A stretch of 64,000 bases of DNA from Polychytrium aggregatum (taxonomy: Eukaryota > Chytridiomycota > Chytridiomycetes > Polychytriales). How positions within the stretch are numbered: the first letter of the stretch is position 1; every line of letters starts with the position of its first letter. Where the stretch lies: the NCBI RefSeq assembly GCF_025602895.1, contig NW_026516266.1, positions 186,001 to 250,000 of the forward strand. Direction: 5' to 3'. Of the stretch, positions 19,145 to 29,172 are shown one piece after another. A program made the position numbers and the translations under genes. The notes below the pieces were generated by a model. It was given only the letters and a program-made list of their open reading frames with translations, did not search any database and was not told the DNA's origin.

Positions 19145-21286
19145 CCAATCGTCTTGTTGATACCCACAGTAACATCGTAAGAACGTCTCGAGAACTGCGT
19201 TGATCCGTTCGGTCTGTCCATCGGATTCTGGATGATATGCGCTGGACAGGCTGATTGAAGTGTCCAAGAGTTCATGGAATCGCTTCCAGAATGTGGACTT
19301 GAATTGTGGACCGCGGTCCGATATGATCGTCTTTGGAGTTCCGTGGAGCCGGAATATAGTGTCGACAAAGAGCTTTGCTGTTTGTTCTGCCGTTATCGTT
19401 GTGTGGCATGGTCGGAAGTGCGCCATCTTGGTTAGTCTGTCTACAAATACTGCAATGGCGTCAAAGCCTTCTGACTTGGGCAGCTCAACAATAAAGTCCA
19501 TGGAGACGGACTCCCAGGGCCTGTCTGGAATGGGCAATGGTCTCAAGGTGCCGTATGGGAGGTGTCGTGTCGGCTTGGCGCGGCAACAGACCTCGCACGA
19601 CTTTATGTAGTTGCTGGTGATCTTGAAAAGTTTCGGGAACCAGTAGTTCCTTCCGATGAGCTCAATTGTTTTCTCCCTCCCAAAATGCCCGGCTGTCTTT
19701 GAGTCGTGTGCCTCTTTCAATATCTCGAGCTGGAGCTGCAGCGTGGGGACGTAGAGGAGGCCCTCGCGGTAGAGTAAACCTCTTTCGATATCGTACACCC
19801 GGTACTGGGGCTTGTCCATCCCCGACATTACTTCCTGGGCATAGGAGTCATCCTTGAGGGCGGACTTAACTCTTTCTTCGAACGGTGTCAATGGAGTGTC
19901 TGCAATTGCTGCAATTCGAAACTGTTCGGGTTGGAGGAGTATTTGCCGCTGTTGGATCGAGGCTGGATCCTCAGGCGTGAGCTCGTGTTGGGGTTTTCTG
20001 GAAAGGGCGTCTGGTACGACCATATCTCGTCCTGGCTTGTAGACGATCTCAAAGTCAAATTCGGACAAGAACATTGCCCAACGTGCTTGTCTGCGGTTCA
20101 GTACACGGCTCGTTGAGAAGTAGGTTAAGTTCTTGTGATCGCTGTGGATGATGACCTTGTCCTTGGAGCCGGCTAAATACTGGCGCCATTCCTTGAGGGC
20201 CGAGACGATAGAAAGCAATTCCTTGTCATACACCTCATAGTTGATTTCAGGGGCCGTTAGCTTGCGTGACATGAAACATGTAGGGTGATGAACCCCGTCG
20301 GAATCGGTTTGGCAAAGTACCGCACCGATTGCGAAGTCACTGGCGTCCGTTTCAACAATGAAGGGTTTTTGCGGATCTGGATGTTGAAGAACCGGAGCGG
20401 AGGTGAAGGCCTGCTTGAGTTTGTCAAAGGCTTGATGGGCCACCTCGGTCCATTGAAACTGCTCCTGCTTGCCGGTCAGGGCATGGAGAGGCACGGTGAT
20501 CTTACTGAAGTCGGATATGAATGTTCTGTAATAGTTGGCCAGGCCAAGGAACATCTGCAACTGTTTGACGGATCGGGGTGGCTCCCAATCGAGGACTGCC
20601 TGGACCTTTCGAGGGTCCATCTTCACTCCTTGTGTGCCGATTATGTGGCCAAGGAACTCGATCTCTTCGGCGCTGAATTGGCACTTTTCCAATTTACAAA
20701 AGAGATTGTGGCTTCTCAGCTGCTCGAGGACAAGTCGCACATGGTGGTCATGCTCAGCTGGGTCTTCTGAAAAGACGAGGATGTCATCGAGATATACTGC
20801 CACGCAGTGATCCAGATCCCTCATGACATGGTCCATGAACGATTGGAATGTTGCGGGTGCGCCTTGCAACCCGAAGGGCATGACTTTATACTCAAACTGA
20901 CCCAGAGGGCACGCAAAGCTTGTGAGCCACTCATGGCCTTCATGGATCCTGATGAGGTTATATGCGCCTCTTAGATCCAACTTGGTGAAGACACGGGCTC
21001 GTCGTACTTTGCGGAACATTTCCTTGATGTTCGGCAAGGGGTAGTGCTGCTTCTTGCAGAGCTTATTCAGCCGGCGATAATCAACGCACAACCTCAGTTC
21101 TCCTGACTTCTTCTTGACAAATAGAATCGGGGCCACGACGGGGGAGGTGCTGCGTTGGATGAAACCGCATTCGAGATTTTCCTTGATATAGTTACGTAGT
21201 GCGCTCATCTCGGTCTCTGTCAGTGGGTACGGCGTACCTCGTGCTGGTAACGTGTTTGGGTCAGCGAGCTCCAGTTTGTGATCCCA
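19145..21286 (-). CDS. Element E Pol, RT to integrase core
   Basis: About 710 residues between the D2 and C3 insertion points. It includes RT (SPVVAPILFVKKKSGELR, catalytic YLDDILVFS), RNase H (ETDASDFAIGAVL), the HHCC segment (CEVCCRAK) and most of the DDE core (VFVDRLTKMAHF, IISDRGPQF, SDGQTERI). It is closest in appearance to the RT of D2. The frame is open across the visible part. Confidence 0.93.
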
Positions 21287-21671
21287 TGTGAGGACCACGA
21301 CAAGCAACGACACTGGACGACCAGGTGCTTGGCGAACAACGATAAGCTATATTACGACTTATCAGATAACAACAAGTGTTGTTCGAACTGCAGATACAAA
21401 ATGGGTGCAAGAAAGGAGGGGCTTTATAGCCAAGAGGGAAACCGAAGGGCGAAAGTGGGCGAGAGGGGTGGAGCGACAAACGAGGGACGAGATGGGGGTG
21501 CGAGGGAGGCGGAGCTGCTAGAGAGAGGGGCGAAGCACAGCGCAGTCGGAGGCGAAGTAAGAGTCATCGGCGCCAGCCAATCAGGGAATACACGCCAAGA
21601 CAAACAAACATGACTCACGGTGCATCACGCGCAGCAGTCCACACGTGTTCCCAACGTGCATGATCATCACA
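21287..21671 (-). repeat. 3' LTR of element D2 (385 bp)
   Basis: In the sense direction it starts TGTGATGATC and ends CCTCACA. TATAAAG lies on the complement of 21422-21428. AGTTCGAACAA, the complement of the D2 primer site, starts 39 bases downstream (21379-21389). Confidence 0.95.
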
Positions 21672-24600
21672 TCATCCCCTCCCCAAACTACGGCCACTCC
21701 TGCGAACAATAAGTCCAGGCTTGTCGGGGTACCGGCGGTGGAAGTCGGCTATCTTGTCGGGAGCGTTAACGTAGTTGGCGGGCTCCCAGCTGCGATGATC
21801 AGTCGAGTAGCCCTTCCAATCAACGAAATAGCTCAACTTACCGCGGACCAGCTTGGAGTCGAGGATCTCCTGGACTTCATACTCCAAGTGGTCGTCGACG
21901 CGGACTGGCGGAGGAGGGTCTTGGATGCGGCCGGGGAGGGTGTTCGACTTGTGGGGCTCAAGGAGGGAGACATGGAACACCGGATGGATCTTGAGATCCT
22001 TGGGAAGGTCGAGGCGGAAGGCGAGGGAACCGATGGCTTCGACGATCTTGTAGGGTCCGATGCGCTGGTAGTCCAACTTCTTGCTTGGACGGGTGGTCTT
22101 GATGTTGCGTGTTAGGACCCAGACTTGATCGCCAGGAGCGAACTTGGGAGCGTCGGACTTGTGGGCATCCGCAAAGCGCTTGTAGTCCGCCTTGGCCTTC
22201 TCGAGGTTCTCCTTCAGCAACGCCAAGTTGTGCTGAAGGTGTTCGACTCGGTCGGTCGCGGAGGGGACATCGAGGCTGGAAGGAAGGACCGGAGACTCGA
22301 ATCGAGGGTTGAAGCCGTAAGTCGCCAGGAACGGGGAGGCCTTGGTCGAGGTGTGCTCGAGGTTGTTGTATGAGAACTCGGCGAGCGGGAGCAGCATCGC
22401 CCAGTCATCCTGCTGGTACGAGGTGTAGCAGCGGAGATGCTGGTTGATGACTTGGTTGACCCGCTCAGTCTGTCCATCGGTTTGGGGGTGGAACGCCGTG
22501 GACAGACTGGTCTTGATGCCGAGTTCTGAGCACAGGGCCTGCCAGAACCGCGAGGTGAACTGGCTTCCTCGGTCCGAGACGATGTTGTCCGGGAGACCGT
22601 GGAGACGGAAGATGTTGTCGAGGAACAGCGACGCTGTTTCCTCGGCACTTGGGAGGGACCGACAGGGAAGGAAGTGGGCCATCTTGGTCAGGCTATCGAC
22701 GACGACAAAGATGCAAGTCTTGCCGTTGGACTCGGGGAGGTCGGTGATAAAGTCCATCGTCACCAGAGACCAGGGTCGCGATGCCGTCGGGAGGGGCTGC
22801 AAGTATCCAAACGGCTTATGTCGAGGGACTTTCGAGCGTGCACAAGTGTCGCACGTCGAGACATAAGCCTGGACATCCTTGCGGATTGAGGGCCACCAGA
22901 ACTGCCTCGAGATCAGTGCCCGAGTCCGCCGAATGCCAGGATGTCCAACAGCGACAGGATCGTGGCATGACTTGAGGACGGGGACTCGACACGACTCGGG
23001 CACAACGATCTTGTCCATGAAGGTGAGGAGACCATCCTTCAGGACATACTTGGGATCGTTGCGGAGCTGGTCCAGGGACGGGTCCTTGGGTTGCTCCTCG
23101 GCAATGAGCTTGAGCAAGTCCACAGGGCGAGTGGAACTTGCATCCGAGGAGCGACGGACGGCACAGGCGAACGACGAAGGTGGCAGCAACGGGGGAGGCT
23201 CCTTGGACACAGGTGCGGACGGAGGGACGTAGTCCGGGCGGCGGGAGAGAGCGTCGGCCTTGCCGTTCTTTGGACCGGGGAGGTACTGGATCCGGAGGTC
23301 GAACCGAGACAGGAACTGCGACCACCGGGCGTGTCGCTGGTTGAGGATGCGGGCCGACGCCAGGTATTCCAAGTTCTTGTGGTCGGTAAGGACTTGGACT
23401 GGGTGTTGGGCACCTTCGAGGTAGTGTCGCCAGACCTCGAAAGCCTCCTTGATGGCCAAGAGCTCCTTCTCATAGATGCTGTAGTTGCGTTCAGCATCCA
23501 TGAGCGTGCGGGAGTGGAAGGAGCACGGGTGCAGGTGGCCATCGGAGCCGCGCTGGGACAGGACGCATCCGATCGCAAAGTCTGAGGCATCAGACTCCAC
23601 GACAAAGGGCTTGGATGGGTCGGGGTGCGCAAGGACGGGCTCGGAGACGAAGGCTTCCTTGAGGGACTGGAAAGCCTTGTGGGCGTCGGGGGACCAGCGG
23701 AAGACCTGGGACTTCTTGAACAGGAGCGTGAGCGGACCGGCGATCTTGGCATATCCGTCAATGAAGCGACGGTAAAAGTTCGAGAACCCAATGAAGGAGC
23801 GAAGGTCGGAGACATTGCGGGGGACGGGCCAGTCGACAATGGCGGAGAGCTTTGCTCGTTCCATCTCGATACCCTTGGGCGAGATGACGTAGCCGAGGAA
23901 TGAGACCTTGTCCTTGGAGAACTCGCACTTCTCCAGCTTGCAGTACAACTTTGCAGCCTGGAGCTTGGCCAGGACCTGCTTGACGTGATTTGCATGCTGA
24001 GTGGGGTCAGCGCTGTAAATCAAAATGTCGTCAAGGTAGGCAATCGCAAAGTTGTCCAGTTCATCACGAAGGACATCGTTGATGAAGTGCTGGAAGGTGG
24101 CCGGAGCATTGGTGAGTCCAAAGGGCATCACCAAGTACTCGAACTGGCCGTAACGAGTGCGAAAGGCCGTCTTCCACTCGTCGCCTGCGCGGATACGCAG
24201 CAGGTTGTAGGCCCCGCGGAGGTCCAGCTTCGTGAACACCTTCGCGTCCCGGACTCGGTCCAGCATCTCATTGATCAACGGTAAGGGGTAACGATTCTTG
24301 ACCGTGATCGTGTTCAATGCGCGATAGTCCACGCAGAGACGCAGAGAGCCGTCCTTCTTCTTGACGAAAAGGATCGGAGAACCGGCGGGAGAGGACGAAG
24401 GACGGATGAACCCTTTGACGAGGTTGTCGTCGAGGTATTCACGAAGGGCCTTGAGTTCGGGCTCTGACAGGGAGTAGAGCGGTCCGAACTTGGGGGTCTT
24501 GCCGGGCTCCAGGTCGATCGGGCAGTCGTACGTCCGGTGCGGGGGCAACGAATCGGCTTCCTGCTTCGAGAAGACTGAGCCAAACGACTTGTACTCCTCG

Positions 24601-25631
24601 GGGATCGACGTCGAGAGGGGCGTCGGATCCGGATCGGTGGCAGGAAGGACGAGGACTTGGAACACAGTCAGGGGGTCGGGGCTAGACTGTGTGTCGAGGA
24701 CGGACTGCTCCAACGACTTGTACCTGATCGCTTGGACACGGACAGGAGCGGGGCTGGGAGCAACGGGACCGGGGAGACCAGGACGGACGGAGACGAGACC
24801 GGAGGGACCAGGACGAGCAGCACAGGAACAGGGCACCTCACTCGGAACACAATCAGAATAACGTTGAGCGATCACTTTATTCTGATCATCTTCGCGAGTA
24901 CAAACGGTGCGAGGCGAAGAAGCGAGCACCACAGTGGTGTCGGTAGAGGCACGAGGGAAAACATTGGGTGTGTCGCCAACAAGAGGAAGGGGAGAAGGAG
25001 AAACGGAAGAAACGGAAGGGAGGGAAGAGGCATCCACAACCTTGAGGATGTGGTTTGCAGGACGGGGAAGGCAAAGGAGTCCACGAGCCCAGTGGAACCT
25101 GGGTTCGATGGACTGCAGCCAGGGATAGCCAAGGATAACAGGTTGGTGGGGAGACTTAATGACATCAAAGGAAAGGTGTTGAGTGTAGTCCCCAAGAACA
25201 ATCTTGAGGGGTTCCGTCTCAAAAGTGATGGGGCCGGAAGAAAGTGGCTGGCCATCGACACCTTGGACAGGGAGGGGAGTGGATTTGGAAACGAGGGGGA
25301 CCGAGAAGCGGTCAACAAAGCTCTCGTCGATGAAGTTGCCGGAGGCACCAGAATCGACGAGAAGTTGGCAAGAGAGGGAGCGACCAGAAGGGAGAACAAG
25401 AGAAGCGGAGAAAACGGGAGAAGACGAAGAAATCGACGAGACGCACGAAGAAGGCTCGGAGCAGAGATCAGTGTCGGCAGCATGGTTCGAGCAGATGACC
25501 AAGTTCGCAGGTGGTGTGGAGATCGGGAGCTCTGTCAAAGACATCTGGGAGCCAGATGTGCCCTTAGAAGAGGCGGGTTTGACAGAGTGCGATCCACCAC
25601 CGACTACATTGATCATTCCACACATAGCCAT
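21672..25631 (-). CDS. Pol of element D2
   Basis: 1319-residue polyprotein. The protease has LLVDSGASGNFID near residue 90. RT has catalytic YLDDILIYS. RNase H has ESDASDFAIGCVL. Integrase has an HHCC segment (CDTCARSK) and DDE core (VVVDSLTKMAHF, IVSDRGSQF, TDGQTERV). The C-terminus has a chromodomain (YFVDWKGYSTDHRSWEP). It belongs to the Tf1/sushi-like chromoviruses by general appearance (recall, not a tree). The stop codon abuts the 3' LTR. Confidence 0.95.
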   Translation of the reverse strand: MAMCGMINVVGGGSHSVKPASSKGTSGSQMSLTELPISTPPANLVICSNHAADTDLCSEPSSCVSSISSSSPVFSASLVLPSGRSLSCQLLVDSGASGNFIDESFVDRFSVPLVSKSTPLPVQGVDGQPLSSGPITFETEPLKIVLGDYTQHLSFDVIKSPHQPVILGYPWLQSIEPRFHWARGLLCLPRPANHILKVVDASSLPSVSSVSPSPLPLVGDTPNVFPRASTDTTVVLASSPRTVCTREDDQNKVIAQRYSDCVPSEVPCSCAARPGPSGLVSVRPGLPGPVAPSPAPVRVQAIRYKSLEQSVLDTQSSPDPLTVFQVLVLPATDPDPTPLSTSIPEEYKSFGSVFSKQEADSLPPHRTYDCPIDLEPGKTPKFGPLYSLSEPELKALREYLDDNLVKGFIRPSSSPAGSPILFVKKKDGSLRLCVDYRALNTITVKNRYPLPLINEMLDRVRDAKVFTKLDLRGAYNLLRIRAGDEWKTAFRTRYGQFEYLVMPFGLTNAPATFQHFINDVLRDELDNFAIAYLDDILIYSADPTQHANHVKQVLAKLQAAKLYCKLEKCEFSKDKVSFLGYVISPKGIEMERAKLSAIVDWPVPRNVSDLRSFIGFSNFYRRFIDGYAKIAGPLTLLFKKSQVFRWSPDAHKAFQSLKEAFVSEPVLAHPDPSKPFVVESDASDFAIGCVLSQRGSDGHLHPCSFHSRTLMDAERNYSIYEKELLAIKEAFEVWRHYLEGAQHPVQVLTDHKNLEYLASARILNQRHARWSQFLSRFDLRIQYLPGPKNGKADALSRRPDYVPPSAPVSKEPPPLLPPSSFACAVRRSSDASSTRPVDLLKLIAEEQPKDPSLDQLRNDPKYVLKDGLLTFMDKIVVPESCRVPVLKSCHDPVAVGHPGIRRTRALISRQFWWPSIRKDVQAYVSTCDTCARSKVPRHKPFGYLQPLPTASRPWSLVTMDFITDLPESNGKTCIFVVVDSLTKMAHFLPCRSLPSAEETASLFLDNIFRLHGLPDNIVSDRGSQFTSRFWQALCSELGIKTSLSTAFHPQTDGQTERVNQVINQHLRCYTSYQQDDWAMLLPLAEFSYNNLEHTSTKASPFLATYGFNPRFESPVLPSSLDVPSATDRVEHLQHNLALLKENLEKAKADYKRFADAHKSDAPKFAPGDQVWVLTRNIKTTRPSKKLDYQRIGPYKIVEAIGSLAFRLDLPKDLKIHPVFHVSLLEPHKSNTLPGRIQDPPPPVRVDDHLEYEVQEILDSKLVRGKLSYFVDWKGYSTDHRSWEPANYVNAPDKIADFHRRYPDKPGLIVRRSGRSLGRG

Positions 25632-25702
25632 GCGTTCGACACTTACCTCATGCTCCTTACCATCGACGCTTGCTTCTGGAGGAAGGGGAGACGGCTCCAG
25701 AT

Positions 25703-26698
25703 CTAAGCCTCCACTTGGATCTGGGCCTGGTCGTTTCCCGACTCGAAGTGTTCCTCCTCACCATCATCGTAGACGATGGTTCGGACAACCTTCGAACGGG
25801 GACGGGAGCCGGGAGCCTGAGGACGGGAGCCGGGGAAGCGGGAACCAGAGGCGGGAGCACGGGAGCCGGACTTGAGGGGGCAGGACTTGGCGACGTGGCC
25901 GGGCTTGCCACAGCGGAAGCAGAGGCGCTCCTGGAAGCGGCGGTTCTTCTCCTCGGGGGTCAGGCGGCTGACGACGGCGGCGTCGATCTGCATCGGCTCG
26001 GAGTAGAGAACCGGAGGCTCCTGGGCGGGCGGCTGGAAGGACGGGGTGCGGGAGTTGAAGGCCTGGGTGCCGAAGGAAACAGGGCCAGTGTTTCGGAGCT
26101 CGTTGTTGAGCTCGATGATGCGTGCATCGATCTTGAGGCAACGCTCGACGAACGGGACCAAGCGGAGAGGGAGAGGGTCGATGAAGGAGAGGCGCTGCTT
26201 GATCTCCCTCGACAGGCCACGGCGGAAGGCGGAGATCTTGGCTTCGTCGTTCCAGGGAAGGTCGGCGGCAACGCGGAGGAACTCTGAGGCATAATCCATG
26301 CACGAGCGGTTGCCCTGTGCCATGGAGGAAAGGAGCAGCTCGGCAGTGTGGGTGCGGTCGGGATCGTCAAACGCTTGGCGAAAGCGTTCCATGAACGAGT
26401 CGAACGAGTGCAGGATTTGATCGTTCGACTCGATCAAGGGAGTCGCCCACTGGAGGGCCGGACCAGTGAGCAAACTCAAGACGTAACCCACCTTGACTTG
26501 CTCGGACGGGAACCTGGATGCCTGGAGCATCATGAGCAGGCGGCACTGGTTGACGAAGGGGCGGAACTTTGACCTGGTGCCGTCGAACTTGTCCGGGGTC
26601 GGCATGTGCGGGAGCTGTGGGGCGGCGGAAGAATGTGTGGTCCGGAGGAGAACCAGTTCCTCCTGGAGGGCAACGATTTGGGCCTGGAGTTGGTCCAT
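25703..26698 (-). CDS. Gag of element D2
   Basis: 331-residue Gag with a leucine-rich coiled N-terminus, a retrotransposon-gag core (about 40-200) and one CCHC knuckle CFRCGKPGHVAKSC near residue 275, followed by a Ser/Pro/Arg-rich tail. Confidence 0.92.
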   Translation of the reverse strand: MDQLQAQIVALQEELVLLRTTHSSAAPQLPHMPTPDKFDGTRSKFRPFVNQCRLLMMLQASRFPSEQVKVGYVLSLLTGPALQWATPLIESNDQILHSFDSFMERFRQAFDDPDRTHTAELLLSSMAQGNRSCMDYASEFLRVAADLPWNDEAKISAFRRGLSREIKQRLSFIDPLPLRLVPFVERCLKIDARIIELNNELRNTGPVSFGTQAFNSRTPSFQPPAQEPPVLYSEPMQIDAAVVSRLTPEEKNRRFQERLCFRCGKPGHVAKSCPLKSGSRAPASGSRFPGSRPQAPGSRPRSKVVRTIVYDDGEEEHFESGNDQAQIQVEA

Positions 26699-26805
26699 GT
26701 GGGCTTTGAAAGTGGGGAGCGAGGATGCAGGGAAGACAACAGAGAATAGAAGGATGAGGGCAGCAACGAAGCCTCAGCCAAGCAGGTGGTCAGACAGAGA
26801 GAGGG

Positions 26806-26816
26806 AGTTCGAACAA
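26806..26816 (-). promoter_or_regulatory. Self-priming site of element D2
   Basis: Two bases after the 5' LTR the sense strand reads TTGTTCGAACT. Its exact 11-base complement AGTTCGAACAA lies in the LTR 39 bases below the TATA box, at the expected RNA 5' end. This is the arrangement known from Tf1-type self-primed elements. Confidence 0.7.
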
Positions 26817-26818
26817 TA

Positions 26819-27203
26819 TGTGAGGACCACGACAAGCAACGACACTGGACGACCAGGTGCTTGGCGAACAACGATAAGCTATATTACGACTTATCAGATA
26901 ACAACAAGTGTTGTTCGAACTGCAGATACAAAATGGGTGCAAGAAAGGAGGGGCTTTATAGCCAAGAGGGAAACCGAAGGGCGAAAGTGGGCGAGAGGGG
27001 TGGAGCGACAAACGAGGGACGAGATGGGGGTGCGAGGGAGGCGGAGCTGCTAGAGAGAGGGGCGAAGCACAGCGCAGTCGGAGGCGAAGTAAGAGTCATC
27101 GGCGCCAGCCAATCAGGGAATACACGCCAAGACAAACAAACATGACTCACGGTGCATCACGCGCAGCAGTCCACACGTGTTCCCAACGTGCATGATCATC
27201 ACA
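26819..27203 (-). repeat. 5' LTR of element D2 (385 bp)
   Basis: Reads as identical to 21287-21671. TATA box on the complement of 26954-26960. Confidence 0.95.
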
Positions 27204-27988
27204 TCCCATGACCGATGTGAGGGAAGTATCTTGGCTTGGGTTGGGCTGAACACGTCTTGGTACTCGCTGTACTTGTCTGGTAATACAATCGTTTCATGGG
27301 GGGTGGTGACATCCAAGGAACTGATGATGTATGTTTCTCCTTGGGACATATCTCTCTTGAAGGTCCGAGCGCTGACAGCTCTCACCGCTGGTTGGTTATC
27401 GGACAGGTGCAGATCAGGTATCGTGCTCCGCTGTCCACCGCAATGGGATTGGCAGTGAGGGGAGTCAAAGCGTATATCCCGCGTAGCCCAGCTGATATTA
27501 GGCTCGTGGGTTTTCAGCCAGGGGTATCCCAGGATGAGTTCGTGATACGGGGATTGAATCAACTTGAAGCTGATCACCTCACGGTGACCATTGATGGTCA
27601 TTGCGAGCGGCTCGGTCTCATCTGTGATGTGGCCTGAAGCGAGGAGCTTCCCATCCACGGCGTAACCTTGGATTGGATGCTCGAGGCGACGAAGGGGAAG
27701 TCGGTGTTTGGCAGCTACGTCAATGTCTATACAATTCAATTGTGACCCGGAGTCGATGAAAGCAACCATTTGGAAGCTAGTGCTCCCATAGCAACACAAG
27801 GCTTGGGTTTCGAGGCTGAGTGGTGCCCCGTTATTGGTAAGACTACTAATGTGTCCGCTTGAGAGACACGGAGGGTCAGGAGGTTCTAGGTGAGGTGGGT
27901 CCGACGGTACTCCTGTAGCAACCGTCGGACTCAGCGAAAACCCTGCTTCTCGGGGCAGTTCTTGGCATAGTGCCCCTTTGCAGAGCAA
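27204..27988 (-). CDS. Element E Pol, protease region
   Basis: About 260 residues containing the retropepsin motif FIDSGSQLNCID and the flap-like LILGYPWL segment typical of chromovirus proteases. It overlaps the end of gag and runs into the D2 insertion. Confidence 0.85.
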
Positions 27989-28881
27989 TACATACAGAGG
28001 CCAAGCTTACGGCGCCTGTCGCGCTCTTCTTGCGTAAGCTTAACTTGGCTGGCATGACCCGATGGTTCTTGTCCTCGGAGGGCATCCACCTCCATCGGTG
28101 TTATCTGAGACGCATGGTGTGAGGTGGGGGCGGCCCTGTGAAGCTGTCTGGGTTCGGGGTGCGAGGGGCGACGTTCGGTGCGTTGCTCCCTTCGGCGTTC
28201 AAAGAGTCGGGCATCAATGCTGATAATATGGTTTACCCATTCCTCGAACTCGTCGGGCTCCCTGGACTTGGCCAACTCGTCCTTAACTTCTGAGTTGAGT
28301 CCACGACGGAGGGCGTGACGCAGGGCGGCCTCGTTCCAGTTGGTGTCTACGGCGAGGCGGCGAAACTCCGCAATATATGCTGCAGCGGAGCGTCCCCTTT
28401 GGACGAGGGCATCGATCGCCCTCTCCGCGGATTTGGTACGGTCCGGGTCTCCGAAGGAGGCGTTGAATCTCCTAATGAACTCTTCAAAGTTCTCGAGGAC
28501 AGTTGGGTCGTTTCTCTCCAGGATCGGAGCAAACCATGCGGCGGCAGTCTCCCTAAGGAAGCTGGCGGCATACATGACCTGAATTCGGTCGGTATTGTAT
28601 CGTTGGGCTTGCATGGAAAACACAAGTCGGAGTTGATTGACGAAGCTTCTAGATTCCGAACGGCGGCCCGAAAAGAAGGCGGGGTCAGCGACTCTAGGTT
28701 CTCGGTCGTTGTGGACGGCATGCGCCTGGAACTGGGCAAGGTTATTGGCTGCAGCTTGGGCCTGTTGCAGAGCGGCCATGTGGGCCTGCAGCTGGGTGAA
28801 TTGATCGCGAAGGTGGTTGTATGCCGCGAGGACTTGATTCATGTTGTCGGCGTTTCCATCGGGGTGGCCTTCGGGGTTCAT
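27931..28881 (-). CDS. Gag of element E
   Basis: 316-residue Gag. An ATG about 20 bases below the 5' LTR is chosen as start. The N-terminus is glutamine/alanine-rich and coiled. The retrotransposon-gag core spans about 60-230, and the CCHC knuckle CMYCSAKGHYAKNC lies at the C-terminus. Confidence 0.9.
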   Translation of the reverse strand: MNPEGHPDGNADNMNQVLAAYNHLRDQFTQLQAHMAALQQAQAAANNLAQFQAHAVHNDREPRVADPAFFSGRRSESRSFVNQLRLVFSMQAQRYNTDRIQVMYAASFLRETAAAWFAPILERNDPTVLENFEEFIRRFNASFGDPDRTKSAERAIDALVQRGRSAAAYIAEFRRLAVDTNWNEAALRHALRRGLNSEVKDELAKSREPDEFEEWVNHIISIDARLFERRREQRTERRPSHPEPRQLHRAAPTSHHASQITPMEVDALRGQEPSGHASQVKLTQEERDRRRKLGLCMYCSAKGHYAKNCPEKQGFR

Positions 28882-28890
28882 GATGAGAGG

Positions 28891-28900
28891 AGGCAGACAA
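28891..28900 (-). promoter_or_regulatory. Self-priming site of element E
   Basis: Two bases after the 5' LTR the sense strand reads TTGTCTGCCT. Its exact 10-base complement AGGCAGACAA (plus-strand image 28985-28994) lies in the LTR 37 bases below a TATA-like motif (29025-29031). Spacing and geometry are the same as in D2. Confidence 0.68.
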
Positions 28901-28902
28901 AC

Positions 28903-29172
28903 TGTAACGGGGATGGGAACTGGGCTGGGACTGGACCTGGGCTGGGACTGAACTGGGATCGGGCTGGGACTGGTTTTACTGGCGTTGTCTGCCTGGAGTT
29001 TATTTGTTAAGCTCAAGGGCATCCTATTTATCGACCCTCCTCTCGCGGTCCGCAGGCGGTGAGCTGGTGCCTGCGGTCGGCGGGCGTGGCTGCGGAAGGT
29101 GCGGATGCCTGCGGACGAGGCTGCGGAGCGGAGTTGGCAGAGTCATCGGCGGCCTTGCTGCGCTCTGTCACA
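28903..29172 (-). repeat. 5' LTR of element E (270 bp)
   Basis: Reads as identical to 12654-12923. Contains repeated gggctgggactg units near its sense 3' end. Confidence 0.95.

Larger units (their letters stand above)
21287..27203 (-). mobile_element. Ty3/gypsy chromovirus D2, looks whole, nested in E
   Basis: Complete reverse-oriented element of 5917 bp with two 385-bp LTRs that read as identical and target duplication tccca (21282-21286 and 27204-27208). Sense order: 5' LTR 26819-27203, primer site 26806-26816, gag 26698-25703, pol 25631-21672, 3' LTR 21287-21671. It interrupts E pol between protease and RT. No obvious break; recent. Confidence 0.97.
12654..29172 (-). mobile_element. Ty3/gypsy chromovirus E with two elements nested in it
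   Basis: Reverse-oriented element with 270-bp LTRs at 12654-12923 and 28903-29172 that read as identical, flanked by the duplication gacgg (12649-12653 and 29173-29177). Parts in sense order: 5' LTR, primer site 28891-28900, gag 28881-27931, protease region 27988-27204, RT/RNaseH/integrase 21286-19145, integrase end and chromodomain 13672-12941, 3' LTR. D2 is inserted in pol near the start of RT, and C3 is inserted in integrase. Apart from these two insertions it looks whole, and E is young. Confidence 0.95.
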
